Assembly: GCA_014904985.1 (NCBI GenBank)
Contig: MU128915.1
Coordinates: forward strand, 461,119-513,330
Source of the DNA: Hydnum rufescens UP504
Taxonomy: Eukaryota; Basidiomycota; Agaricomycetes; Cantharellales; Hydnaceae
Reading direction: 5' to 3'
Length of the DNA stretch: 52,212 nt
Shown: piece by piece, positions 20,701-30,599 of the stretch
How the letters are laid out: the number at the start of each line of letters is the position of its first letter
How positions within the stretch are numbered: position 1 is the first letter of the stretch
The notes under the pieces: generated by a model
Databases searched by the model: none
What the model was told of the DNA's origin: nothing
Seen by the model: only the letters and a program-made list of their open reading frames with translations
Position numbers and translations under genes: made by a program

Positions 20701-20882
20701 GCACCCTGGGTGACTCCAGAGCCCTTTTAAACCTATTCTGCTACCTACACTTGATTTTCAAGGCATTATGCCTGATTTTTTAGCTATGAAAGCCCCCCCA
20801 AATGTGATGCTGTTGTTATGGATTCTAACACAGACCCCCAAGAGCATTACGTGACACTTTCATAGACTCATGATGAGTACAG
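17745..20882 (+). mobile_element. pogo/Tc1-type DNA transposon in W
   Basis: Terminal inverted repeats of about 28 bp (starting CTGTACTCATCAT; the other end finishes ATGATGAGTACAG), flanked by TA at 17743-17744 and 20883-20884. Removing it rejoins W sequence that matches Z at 13560-13590. TA target choice and the DDE_1-like product fit the Tc1/mariner-pogo group. It is inactive, with frameshifts and stops. Confidence 0.85.
18100..20403 (+). pseudogene. Broken DDE_1 (pogo/jerky-type) transposase
   Basis: Several frames together resemble a fungal DDE_1 endonuclease. The N-terminal DNA-binding part (about 18100-18600) is badly broken. Catalytic block one is NADQTSM (19049-19069) with the following GNKTWAPVG stretch. 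Block two is LLIDVWSVHHSEEF (about 19465-19505). Block three is the acidic residue in PADIGLQ (about 19638-19658). TRP-rich GGLTHW precedes block two. Frames change near 19387 and 19545, and TGA stops interrupt (for example near 19434). The acidic tail frame 19909-20403 may be the C-terminus. It would have bound the terminal repeats and cut and rejoined DNA at TA in the nucleus. Family assignment rests on motif memory, not on a search. Confidence 0.75.
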
Positions 20883-20915
20883 TACTTGTTTTCTACCACA
20901 GTTGCACATTTGTCC
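20883..20915 (-). mobile_element. W remainder after the pogo insertion
   Basis: Starts with the duplicated TA, then CTTGTTTTCTACCACAGTTG, which aligns to the Z exon after 13568. It is lost within about 35 bp, where another element end begins. Confidence 0.5.
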
Positions 20916-21015
20916 CACCTCAGTCAGCCACTTGGGCTGACCTTAATAGGCAGGACAAATCCCTCATGTAGTCAGCCTAAGAGGCCTGTTTTTTCTTTGA
21001 TGTCAGTTGACAATC
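20916..21015 (+). repeat. Copy of the 44323-type element end
   Basis: TCAGCCACTTGGGCTGACC, AATAGG, GGACAAATCCCTCAT, AGTCAGCCTAAGAGG and TTTGATGTCA match 44326-44420 with few changes. It looks like the left end of a related family whose end starts ACCTTGGTCAGCCA. Confidence 0.7.
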
Positions 21016-21827
21016 CTCAAACAGACCTTACAGGAAATTGGATGGGACCTAATATCAATGCTACATGGATCACTGAATGGCTGATTGGGAAGGTGTTGGA
21101 AAACCCAGAGGATGCCATTTAGAGGGTCAGTGGGCAATACAGGATTATCAGTGATAGTCACAATTATGTATAATGAACTATTTACTGTTCATGTGGATGT
21201 GTACATGACTGGGCACAATTCAAGGGAATACAAGTAAAATAGACTGATGGTCTGCACTCCAAGAAGAGCACAGAAACCAAAAAGCATCAGAATTCCTTGG
21301 GCATTGAAAAGCATGAATTTGAGTGCACAGAATGCATGACACACTGCTGTACTAACAACCCCCATCCCCCTGGAGGACCACATGAGGGGATTGGGACAAG
21401 ATTGAGGATAACAAAATGGGAAATGCTCGGATCACAGTGTGAATAGGCTTGATGGATTTGGGTGAATGAGATGAATCTAATGAGCCCATGAACATCCCGG
21501 ACAGACAAGATTTGAGGATCCCAGGCAATGTTGAGTGGGAGCAGGGGAGGAGATGAGGAGCACTGAGGCCAAAAGATATCAGAATTTCTTGAAAGTGGGG
21601 GCATTGGAAAGCTGTGATTCAGGTGCACAGAATGCACCCACACACAGCTGTCCCAACAACCCCATCCCCCTGGAGGACCACATGGGGGGATTGGGACAAG
21701 ATTGAGGATAACAAAATGGGAAATGCTTGGATCATGGTGTGAATGGGTGTGACAGTGTAAGTGGGAAACAGAAGTCAAATCCTGCTACAGTCCATGAAAT
21801 AGAAATGAGGATGAAGAGAGGGGATCA
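21016..21827. repeat. Unidentified block with a 302-bp direct repeat
   Basis: About 21270-21450 and 21570-21755 are direct copies about 302 bp apart, sharing CCATCCCCCTGGAGGACC and GGGATTGGGACAAGATTG. The minus strand has an unbroken 163-codon frame (21287-21778) across both copies that itself repeats. I do not recognise it, and no splice or domain evidence supports a gene. Confidence 0.55.
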
Positions 21828-22079
21828 CCAGGCTGGTCAGTCACATGGGGGACCTAATTTAGGTACCACTTTTGGGGCAGAAAATGGTACCTAATAGGTC
21901 CCTCAGACCTTATGGCTGAAATCAGGCCATTCCAATTCAGTTCTTTGGCCATCTATTGGCCAATCCATGGCTGTGCTGGATTATATACTTATTTATTTAT
22001 GATTATTATTATTACTACTATTATTATATACATATTATCCCCCCCCCTGCCACCACAGGGGGACGGTTCATGCAGGTCA

Positions 22080-23546
22080 TGTGCCCACATATACTCACCA
22101 CACCCGCTGTAGTGGGTGGGATCCATATGCCCCAGTCAGGGGCCAGTTCTGCTTGGGCACTCCCTCGAGGGGGTTGCTTTTCATTTGTGGGGCTCGTTCG
22201 TGGTTTTCATTTCCAGCATGTCATTTGGTGGGTTTGTAGGGGGGTCATGCAGGTTCTGGTCAAGGATCTAGAGAAATAGTACAACATTACTGCAGTGCAA
22301 AAAGAGCAGCTTATGCTGCTCTTTTTGTGCCACAAGACCAAGAAATAAACACTTAATACATACCTTGTACCCCACACCCACAGGTGTAGGGTACTGGGGC
22401 CATGCATGCTGGCTCATACATATGCTGGCTTGTATGCATGGCAGTTTGCATGGGTCCCCCATCGTTCAGGTGTCGATATGCAGGGTTACAGGGGTTCTTT
22501 GTCAGTATTTGTTTGCAAGGGAAGTTGAAACCTACAAAATACTATGTTTAAATTAGTTAAGAAATAAGCACCATGCAAAAAGAGCAGCTTTTGCTGCTCT
22601 TTTTGCATGGCTGAAGCTACTGGAGGGGGGGGGGAAGGGACTCACCTGATATAGAACCACACACCCACTGTGGCAGGTGTGTGATTCCTGGGTGTTATTT
22701 GATGTGGTCATGCCCTCATTTGGTGTGTTGGTGTGTTGTGCTGTTGTGTGTCACATTGCAGTGGTGCGCTGCTGTGTGTGCATTGCTGTGTGGCATTGCT
22801 GTATGTGGCATTGCCATATGTGGCACTGCCATGTCACGTTTCTGTGCATTGCATTGCCGTTTGGGCTCTCATTGTGCATTGGATGAGGCCTCATCTAAAA
22901 TAAATAAACACATGTTAGTAAAATATTCCAAAGCAGTGCAAAAAGAGCAGCAAAAGCTGCTCTTTTTGCATGGCTGTAGCTACTGGGGGGGTACTCACCT
23001 TACATAGTGCCACACACCTGCTGTGGCAGGTGTGTGGCTCATTTGATGCAGTTGCATCCTTGTTTGGTGGGTGCTGTATATCATGTTGCCATGTGTTGCA
23101 TCCTCGTTTGGCATGTTGCCATTTGGCACATTGTCATATGTCGTGTTGCCATGCATCACACCCTTGTTTGATGCATTGCTGTGTGTTGCATTGCCATTTG
23201 GCACATTTCTGCATGTCATGTTGCTGTTTGGGCCCTTGTTGTTTTGTGGGTTTTGTGGGCCTTGGAGCAGGCCTCAATCTAGTATAATAAATGACATGTT
23301 AGTAAAAAAATTCAAAGCAGCACAAAAAGGGCAGCTTTCACTGCTCTTTTTGCACTGTTGTATCTATTAATAAAAACACTCACCTTGTGACCACACACCC
23401 ACAGTGGTGGTGTGTGGTCATGTGGTTGCTTTCCAGGCAGTTGCCTGTTGTGGTAACGGAGATGCAGATGAAGATGCAAACTCAACGCTGGCAATTGCCA
23501 GTACTCAAAAAGTGCCCAAGTGCTGGTGCTACAAACATAATACATA
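22080..23546 (-). mobile_element. V left arm module array
   Basis: Minus-strand modules. Exon hairpins: 22097-22120, 22368-22393, 22656-22686, 23008-23039 and 23389-23420. Intron hairpins: 22296-22330, 22571-22610, 22937-22970 and 23317-23358. Donor complements such as CATACCTTGTA and ACTCACCTTACAT are kept. The exon 23050-23280 carries 15-nt repeats (minus strand CAATGTGCCAAATGG type). A CTGGCAATTGCCAG box lies at 23488-23501. Confidence 0.75.
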
Positions 23547-26500
23547 AGGTAGGCTGCATCCATACTCATCCAGCCTCCGGCCCTGCCGAATGGATCATGT
23601 GATGGTTAGGGTTAGGTTTAGATGCTGAAATTTTAGGGCCAAGTACCAACTTTTGTCTGGGGCTCTGGCCATGACTAGTTTTAAGTTGAATGTATATACA
23701 TAATGGAAATGAGAGGTATCAAGTTTCTTTGTCTAGGTCATCCATTAGAGTGTCTGGAAGGACTCTATGACTGCAATACTTTTTGTTGGCCCATGCCACT
23801 TGCACACCATTAAGCCCCTTTCAGTACACATCCATAAATCTTAATGACCATGTAAAAAATCTATGGCAATACTAAGCAAGATGGAATATCTAAATGCCAG
23901 AGCACTCACTGGCACATGGAAAGTATAGGAACAGACTCCAGGGCACTTATAACATTCTGCTCAAGCTCTTTCTCATTTGAAGATTCTGGGTATTGGCAGT
24001 ATATGTGCTTTGAGTATCCCCAGTTATTTTCAATAAAATTGCACTCGCAGTGGAAGCAGGGGTAGAAAATAACTCCATACCCATATTTGTCCCCAAGCTC
24101 CTCAAGCTGTGACTTCTGGTTTGTGAAATCTGGCTGATCAAAGAGGGCCTTCTGGCAGCAGCATGGTTGCAAGCCCAGCAGGAGGATATGGTCTCGGCAT
24201 TTGAATTTAGGACACTGTGCATTGAGACTTTGGGTGTTGATACCGTGCTCTTCCAGAATTGTCACCATGCCTTTAAATTGGCCACAATATTGGTGGCCTG
24301 GTGGGAAATAGAATGGCTGTGGGAACCATCTGGCAACTTGCTGTCATGCATCCGTTGCTTTTCCTTCACCACATTCCCACTGGCATCGGTGATTGCTTTC
24401 CCTGCTGCATCATGTACTGTAATGTTAATGAGAAAGTTGTGAGGTGCCTTCAGCATTGCTTTTGGCATCTTTGATGCAGAGAGGGCATCATCTGGACGTT
24501 TCAGGTGAGTTGTTGCATTATCAAAGGCAAAGATGTGGCTTTCATGTGGGTAATACTTGTCAAGGATATCCATGGTGTGAGCTGCCTGGGCAACAATGTT
24601 GTCATTGGTGAAGTAGCCATCATGGTTTTTACCAGCTTTAAAGAGGACATGACTGGCATCTGAACCATCAGGTGAGCACAACCAACCATAGTCTGCCAAT
24701 GCGAAGTCGGAGACCATTAGTGATGCCCCTTCACCCTTTTGCATAGGTCTCAGATTCTCACTATCATGGACCCAGTGAAGTTTGTGCCAATCATGTGCAT
24801 AAAATGTTGATTTGTCGTGAGTCCATATTACCATCCTTCGATCTGCCACCCTGTCCATTATCTCATTACCATCCATATCCCATTCTCTCAGTGAAGGCAA
24901 TAGTCACTCCCAGAATGGCAGAAATCTATTCTGGTGGTATGCAACAACATCAGCACATTCATGGCCATCAGCATATTGACCTTGTGGTTGTTTTTGCCAG
25001 CGATATTGCATAACTTTCATCCATTGCTGTGCCATCACAACATGGATCATTTTCCTCAGGCCAAAGCGGGATTTCACCTCTTCAGTGTCCAGATAATGTA
25101 CAATGTCAATGGCAGCAATGAATTTTCCCTTTGATTGCAAGTGCAAATGAATTTCAGAGGCAAGATCCTCATCGGCAAGTGCAGATATGTTCCATTGACC
25201 ATAAATATTGACTGGGAGAGCATTTCGATCCAGGATGAATGCGCAAGTCCATTTCCACCATGCCAACCACGGGCCCTTTCCTGCTGCCTTTTCAGCAATC
25301 AGCGAGGTCTGTGTCCACACTGCTGTGGTGTTGGTGTTGACATTGCCCTTCAAACCTGCTATCTACAGATTGAGCAAAATGCTCATCATTTTGAGTTGTC
25401 CTCGGTACACAATGCTGAGCCCAGGGTCCTTGTATCCAGCACCGATATTACATGGTGGTTTTAAGATTGCTTGGAGATCCTTGAGTGCCACACTTGAATC
25501 ACTTAGCAAAGGTGTGGGAAGGAAGAGTTTGCCTGTCATGTGCAATGGGCTTGTATTGACATCACTGAAGTCATCGTGGTTCTCCTCCTGTTGTGTGAGG
25601 GAATCTTCACCTGGTATGTCATCAGGGGGAGGTGGTGGAGTTTTGCTGGTGGTGGATGGAAATTTGGGGGAGGATGGGACAGGTGATGATCATGGAGACA
25701 TTGTGGCACTTGTATGGGTGGTATCCACACCACCAGGCGATGACCCCAAATCTGTCAGTATTGCTTCTTCTTCCTCTTTGTTCTCACCACCAATGGTGAT
25801 CTGAATTATGGGGCAGTGCACAATGGGTGACAGGTGATGAGAAGAAATGGTTGATTCGGCAGCTGGTACCATGGGACTTGGCACACAATGCATGTCCTTA
25901 ACAGATGGATGAGTAGTAAGGTCTGGCTTAAACCACCTGGTGAGTTGGTTGCCATTTTTTTCAGACTCTGCAAGCACATTCCTTATCTTGGCCCTGTGGC
26001 ACCATTTGGTAGAGTCTGCCTTCCTTCCCAATTTTTTGTAGAGGACTGATACCCCTTCTATGGCACCTCAGACATGCATCCTTGTGTCACTTTCGAGTCT
26101 GCACATTCTGGCAGCAAGTATTTCTGCATAACCATCTGTCTTGTTTAAAAAAGGAATATCATCTTCAGAAAGGTGGGTTTCAACTGAAAGAATAGAGTCA
26201 CAGTCTGAGGTTGCCTCCACATGGTCTGTATGGGGGTTGTCTGAGTCTGAACTTGAGTGGATATTTATTGGTTCCAATGCACATGCCTACTCCATTAGGG
26301 AATTATTGTCTGGGGACTAGATTTGGTGCTTGATTACACACCCTTTTTTGTGCATGATGCTGCAAATTTGCCTGCCATGTAAGCACAAGTAGGTGCTTGT
26401 GTGGCATGATCAAGACTGGAGTTGACCAATGGCTAGGCCTGAAAAGGCAATTCTGGAGATTGCTGAGGACCGGCAAGATCCAATTTCCTTTTTTGGAAAT

Positions 26501-26761
26501 GCTCAAATTTTTTGTCTTGAAAATTAAGTTGCTCAGAATCTGATTATAAGACTTTCTGTATTCACACTTTTCCAAGTGTATCTCCTCCCTCCCAAGACCT
26601 TTTCTTAAAATTCTTTTACCACAGATTACTAGATAAGACCTATGCCCACCATTTGGTGGTCTTACATAGTCCATAAAGTAATGTGCCAGTGACTAGTAGC
26701 AGTTGTGGTGAACATGCCTGGTAAGTGCCGGAGACTGGATGAGTATGGATGCAGCCTACCT
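23547..26761 (-). mobile_element. IS630/Tc1-type DNA transposon in V
   Basis: Terminal inverted repeats of about 34 bp (AGGTAGGCTGCATCCATACT at the left; the right end finishes ATGCAGCCTACCT), flanked by TA at 23545-23546 and 26762-26763. The empty site rebuilt from the flanks matches the mirror arm of V at about 27260-27295, which confirms the boundaries. The transposase lies on the minus strand. Confidence 0.9.
23906..26277 (-). pseudogene. Broken IS630-like DDE transposase
   Basis: Minus-strand pieces: 26277-26068 (acidic N-terminus), 26031-25690, 25353-24904, 24900-24262 and 24268-23906. Catalytic aspartate one is in HDKSTFY (about 24800), two in FDNATTH (about 24520), and the glutamate in NFIENNWG (about 24035-24060), a typical D-D-E order. 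The block KGEGASLMVSDF and the C-terminal GYSKHIY segment are familiar from fungal members. The stop at about 24903 is TGA where a CGA arginine codon would keep the frame, and there is a frame change near 24265. It would act in the nucleus as a cut-and-paste enzyme with TA targets. Identified from motifs only. Confidence 0.8.
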
Positions 26762-27300
26762 TATTAGTAGCAAGTATCTAGACATGGAATACATGCTATA
26801 TAATAAATATTTGCCCAAAAATGTGAAGAAGATGATGATAATAAGTCAGAGCTCACTAAGACACAATATGCCTAATTACAAAGTGGATTGGGCCACTTCT
26901 ATAGGTCAGAATTAGCCCAAATTTAAATATATTAATGGTATATATGCACCCTACATGGGCAACTGATTATATTGGATGATCCATCCATTTTTCAATTTTT
27001 TGCACCCTCAATTCCCTAATTAGGGAATTGAGGGTGCAAAAAATTGAAAAATGGATGGATCATCCAATATAATCAGTTGCCCATGTAGGGTGCATATATA
27101 CCATTAATATATTTAAATTTGGGCTAATTCTGACCTATAGAAGTGGCCCAATCCACTTGCAATTAGGCATATTGTGTCTTAGTAAGCTCTGACTTATTAT
27201 CATCTTCTTCTTCGCATTTTTGGACAAATATTTATTATGTAGCATGTATTCCATGTCTAGATACTTGCTACTAATATGTATTATGTTTGTAGCACCAGCA
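26762..27300. repeat. V central palindrome (long class)
   Basis: Arms meet at 27019/27020 in CCCTAATTAGGG and pair almost perfectly over about 258 bp each way, then continue across the IS630-like insertion on the left. AAATTTGGGC, GGGCCACTTCTATAGG and the CAATTTTTTGCACCCTC segment are shared with the E0 and Y centres. Confidence 0.85.
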
Positions 27301-27607
27301 CTTGGGCACTTTTTGAGTACCAGCAATTGCCGGCATTGAATTGCACAGCTACTCACACCAGCAACAGCCCAGAAAGGCAAACACATGACCACACACCCAC
27401 TGCTGCGGGTGTGTAGTCATAAGGTGAGTTTTGTCTCAGTAGGTACAAAAAGAGTAGCACAAGCTACTCTTTTTGTGCCACTTCAAATTCTTTTACTGAT
27501 GTAGCTTTTATTATTTTAGATTATGGTGGCCTGAGATGAAAACCCACCACACAATGAGGGCCCAAATGGCAAGAGCCAAACCAAAACAAACAATGGGCCA
27601 CCCAATG
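27301..27607 (+). mobile_element. V right arm, one module
   Basis: Box 27320-27333, exon hairpin 27387-27418, donor at 27424, intron hairpin 27444-27477, and the start of an exon (27520-27607) rich in CCAAATGGCAA-like words. The intron hairpin has GAGTAGC pairing with GCTACTC instead of GAGCAGC with GCTGCTC, a two-sided change that keeps the pair. Confidence 0.75.
27424..27519 (+). other. Predicted intron (V right arm)
   Basis: Donor TAAG|GTGAGT at 27424, compensated hairpin 27444-27477, weak branch TACTGATG, acceptor TATTTTAG ending at 27519. Length is 96 nt. Confidence 0.45.
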
Positions 27608-28514
27608 TGTTAGTGGTGTATAAGCCCAGCGGGCACTTGGCTTCACCAAGGATCAGTAGACTCATAGTGCATCCCCATTCCCCCACTTCTCTTATCTTTG
27701 TCATACTTCTCTACATAACATGGTGGAAAGCTTCTCCCACCGGGAGTTTGGTGCTGCCCTGTATTTAGCTAACTTCATTGCTTACTTAATAGAGTAGCAG
27801 TAGTAGCTATTCCGGGCTGACCCGAATGCATCTTTTTCCCTCCACTCAGTCTGCTGACCACAGTGTACTGGAACTGTACACCATGACCTCTGCACTGCAT
27901 GACCCCAGGAATCCAACTCGTTCCCAAGGCTCATGGAGTTCCCTAATTCCCTTCCAACCATGAGACCAGCCATTTCCAATCTAATGTCTTTCCATGAGCA
28001 GACCTCTCTTACATCTAGCTTAAGGCATGACCAAAAGCCTAGTCCAGAACCCCCTCCTTACACTTTTCGTCATCCAATCCTTAATTCGGATACACCCAAA
28101 TTAACACTGGTGGAGTGTGTAAGAACCCACCTACAGGATTCAACACTCACTTCTCCCTTCCGTGACCAAACTTGTGGGACTTCCATCTCCATGGTCCTTA
28201 ACCCCCTCTTGAGCAGGGTGGATACCTCAAGAGGGTGGTCACTCCCCCAAAAAGCCATAGGGCCCTGAACCTTGCCTGTATGAGTGAGACTGAATCTAGG
28301 GCTGAGGCTGCTTTTAGCCCTGGTTCCACTGCCTCCAGCCTTACGAATACCATGTGGAAACTGGGTCACTCAACACAACTGCATTACTCATCCCTACGGC
28401 TAAACAAGCCTGAGGCTCCATTTAAATACTCACTCTTGACCTCTGACTGTTCCTTGTTCTTGTGTTATGACTGCCTCATGCCCACATCCCGGGGCACCCC
28501 AAAGACCCATGACA
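27608..28514 (+). repeat. Possible 5' LTR of Ty3 element A
   Basis: TGTTAGTGGTG... to ...CCATGACA, about 907 bp, lies between V and the first gag-like frame at 28522, where an LTR is expected. No second copy exists in the window because the 3' part of A is cut at about 44322, so the boundaries are a guess. Confidence 0.35.
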
Positions 28515-28521
28515 GGACAAT

Positions 28522-29698
28522 ATGGTAATTACGTCAACCCCCATAGAAGAGGCTCGACCATCGACCAATGAGTCCCTTATAAACACGGAGAGTGTAGACC
28601 AAGAAATGTTACGCCATAGAGCTTTGTTGGTGGTGGTGGCCGATTCCATTCGTCGCGAACAAGGGCCCAATGCAGCTGCGGATGTACATCTCATCAACAC
28701 GTCCCTGTACCATTTGGCATACAAACTTGATGTGGAGTCCCCTTCATTCACCAACACCATCATACAGGTAGCCCAGTCAGGTCAACCTATGGTCTACAAA
28801 CCAGATGTGGAGTTCCATCTCACTTTGCTACAATGTGGTCAGATCCTACAAGACATGGTCGCCGAGATGTCATGACACTACTTCTTGTCCATCTCAGACC
28901 CCTACAAATTCGACCCAGGGGACATTCTGGCCATACACTTGGAAGCCAGAGTGGCCTCTGAAGACAAGGTCTCTCAACTTGCAGCATTAGCGTTATGATG
29001 ACTATGTACAGGTTTAAAGATCATTACACAGATACAAAGTGTGGATGAAAACAAATCAGTGGCCTATACAATGAACTCGAGAGCTCAAGGGTACATGGCT
29101 GAAATCGTAGAAGATCTCCCCCAAGTGGTCTCCCCACTAGCTGCATACTCAGGCCAAGACAATGGGTTGGCCTGGCATAATCAGGAGGTCCCCACACTGG
29201 GAACCTTGGCCAGTAATGAAGATACCCAACTACCTCACCCCCAGTTCGAAGCCAGATAACCCCAACCATTGGTGGACCCACTATGCCAAGTGGCCTACGT
29301 GAATTATGCCACCATGCCCAGGGTCCCCAGGACAGAGTCCTGTGATTACAGGATGGAGTTGACTTCCCAACCATTGAGACCTACCCCAGCTCAGCAGGGA
29401 CCATTTGAATGAGGAGCCCAAGACAGACACTGATGGAACCCACTGGGTGGAGGACCCCCCAATGACAATGGGTTGAGTAACAGAGGAAGGGGACCCCCTA
29501 ATGAGGGACTGCCCCTCCCCCAATGGAGCCCTGGAGAACCTGGAGGTGGACATCCAGACAGGGGCTGGCCTAACAATGGACCACCAGGTCCAGGGCCCCC
29601 AGACAACAGACCCCCAGCTGCGGGTATGACTGGACCTCTTGATGTGCCCTACAACCTGAATGCATATTATGAGCCCAAGTTCAAACTTGAGTTCTGGC
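28522..29698 (+). pseudogene. Ty3 element A: gag, 5' part
   Basis: One reading frame runs from ATG at 28522 to the insertion point at 29698, broken by TGA codons (about 28873, 28996, 28999, 29407, 29431) and one TAA (about 29257). The C-terminal half is rich in Gly and Pro (about 29450-29630). The frame continues after Ty3 B at 36715, since joining across the 5-bp duplication keeps the codon. Gag would assemble the particle. The first third matches no domain I can name. Confidence 0.6.
29694..29698. repeat. 5-bp duplication of Ty3 B, left (CTGGC)
   Basis: Pairs with TTGGC at 36710-36714, with one C/T difference. Fusing the flanks restores the gag frame of element A. Confidence 0.7.
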
Positions 29699-30581
29699 TG
29701 TCAGGGCGACACTGCTGTCAAAGCCACAAATGGAAAGAGGAAAGAGATTAATTAACCACATGCCATCGCAGTGGGAATCCTGAGTATACACCACACAACA
29801 AGGGACACATAAGTCTCGCACCTATCGCAGTGGGAATCCTGAGAGATCAAAACTGGTGATCCCCCAACTGCGAAGGGCTATAAATACTATTTCCTGCACA
29901 CAGCCTCCAGCCTTCCAGAGCCTTCTGCCATCTTCCATAACCTTCTGGATCCTCCTAGAATGCCGGCTCCACAACCCATCAGTCAGCCTCCACAGCCACC
30001 ATCACTAAGCCTCACTAAGCTGACGCAGCTGTGTTATGAATCCTGTGCGCACCTCCACATGGCTATGCCCCAACTTCCATATGTATCCCCCTTAGCATAT
30101 GTACTTCCAAGGCAGTGTATGCCTGGGTACTCCAAAGGTGTCCAAAGTGTCAAAGGACCATAATGATGTGGATGGAGTACGGATTGGGACAGGTGATGTG
30201 GATTCAGGGACTGGGGGTAGAGGAGGAGGAGGGGGAGTCTGGATTGGCAACTCCATGGACTCACATGGGGAACAAGGGAACGACAGGTGCTGACAAGGGC
30301 ACCAATGCTGCCACTGGTTGACTACCCAGCCCATAGCCCACTGGCTGAGGCCTGATAGAATGAGGGCAATAATAATAAGAGAAATGCCAATAATGGCAAG
30401 GATGACAATAATGGCAAGGATGACAATAATGGCAAGGATGACAATAACCCCTGTAGTGAATGGAGGGAGAGAGGAGACAAGAGCATTTGAGGAAGTAGGT
30501 GCCATATGATAGAGTCAATGAAGAATGATACTCTGATGGGTAAGTCCTTAGGCGGAAGCAAATGTCAATTTGATCCTGACA
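29699..30581 (-). repeat. Ty3 B 3' LTR
   Basis: 883 bp, TGTCAGGG...CCTGACA on the plus strand. It carries three copies of an 18-bp unit (AATGGCAAGGATGACAAT, about 30394-30450) where the other LTR has one. Confidence 0.9.
30092..30505 (-). CDS. LTR-embedded ORF: membrane segment plus Pro-rich tail
   Basis: A 137-codon frame inside the LTR, in element sense. A hydrophobic stretch of Val, Ile and Leu (residues about 19-50, lengthened here by the 18-bp repeat that encodes VILAII) is followed by a tail with PPPPPLPPVPES. The other LTR and the solo LTR at 48750 encode the same two parts, each split by a single-base difference (near 36577 and near 48974). The unit repeat is a multiple of three. A single-pass membrane peptide is predicted. 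Expression is not shown, and U3 promoter sequence may overlap it. Confidence 0.4.
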   Translation of the reverse strand: MAPTSSNALVSSLPPFTTGVIVILAIIVILAIIVILAIIGISLIIIALILSGLSQWAMGWVVNQWQHWCPCQHLSFPCSPCESMELPIQTPPPPPLPPVPESTSPVPIRTPSTSLWSFDTLDTFGVPRHTLPWKYIC

Positions 30582-30599
30582 TTACCCCCCTTTTAGGAC

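Larger units (their letters stand above)
21828..27607. mobile_element. Element V (reverse orientation), twice interrupted
   Basis: Begins with the family right end in reverse (CCAGGCTGGTCAGTCACA, AGGTACC/GGTACCT palindrome, 21828-21905), an ATTATTATTA tract, minus-strand modules, a long-class centre at 27019/27020 and one plus-strand module. It is interrupted by an IS630-like transposon (23547-26761) and cut at about 27607 by Ty3 element A. Its far terminal repeat is not in the window. CpG-poor. Confidence 0.75.

Noticed and set aside
24167..24442. Plus-strand ORFs across the IS630-like and Ty3 B regions (for example 24167-24442, 25208-25804, 34727-35215)
   Set aside because: They are antisense shadows of clear minus-strand transposase and gag-pol frames.
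29960..30163. Plus-strand 67-codon LTR ORF downstream of a CTATAAATA box
   Set aside because: It is antisense to the element, lacks recognisable features, and in the solo LTR the box reads CTAATAAATA; support is too weak.
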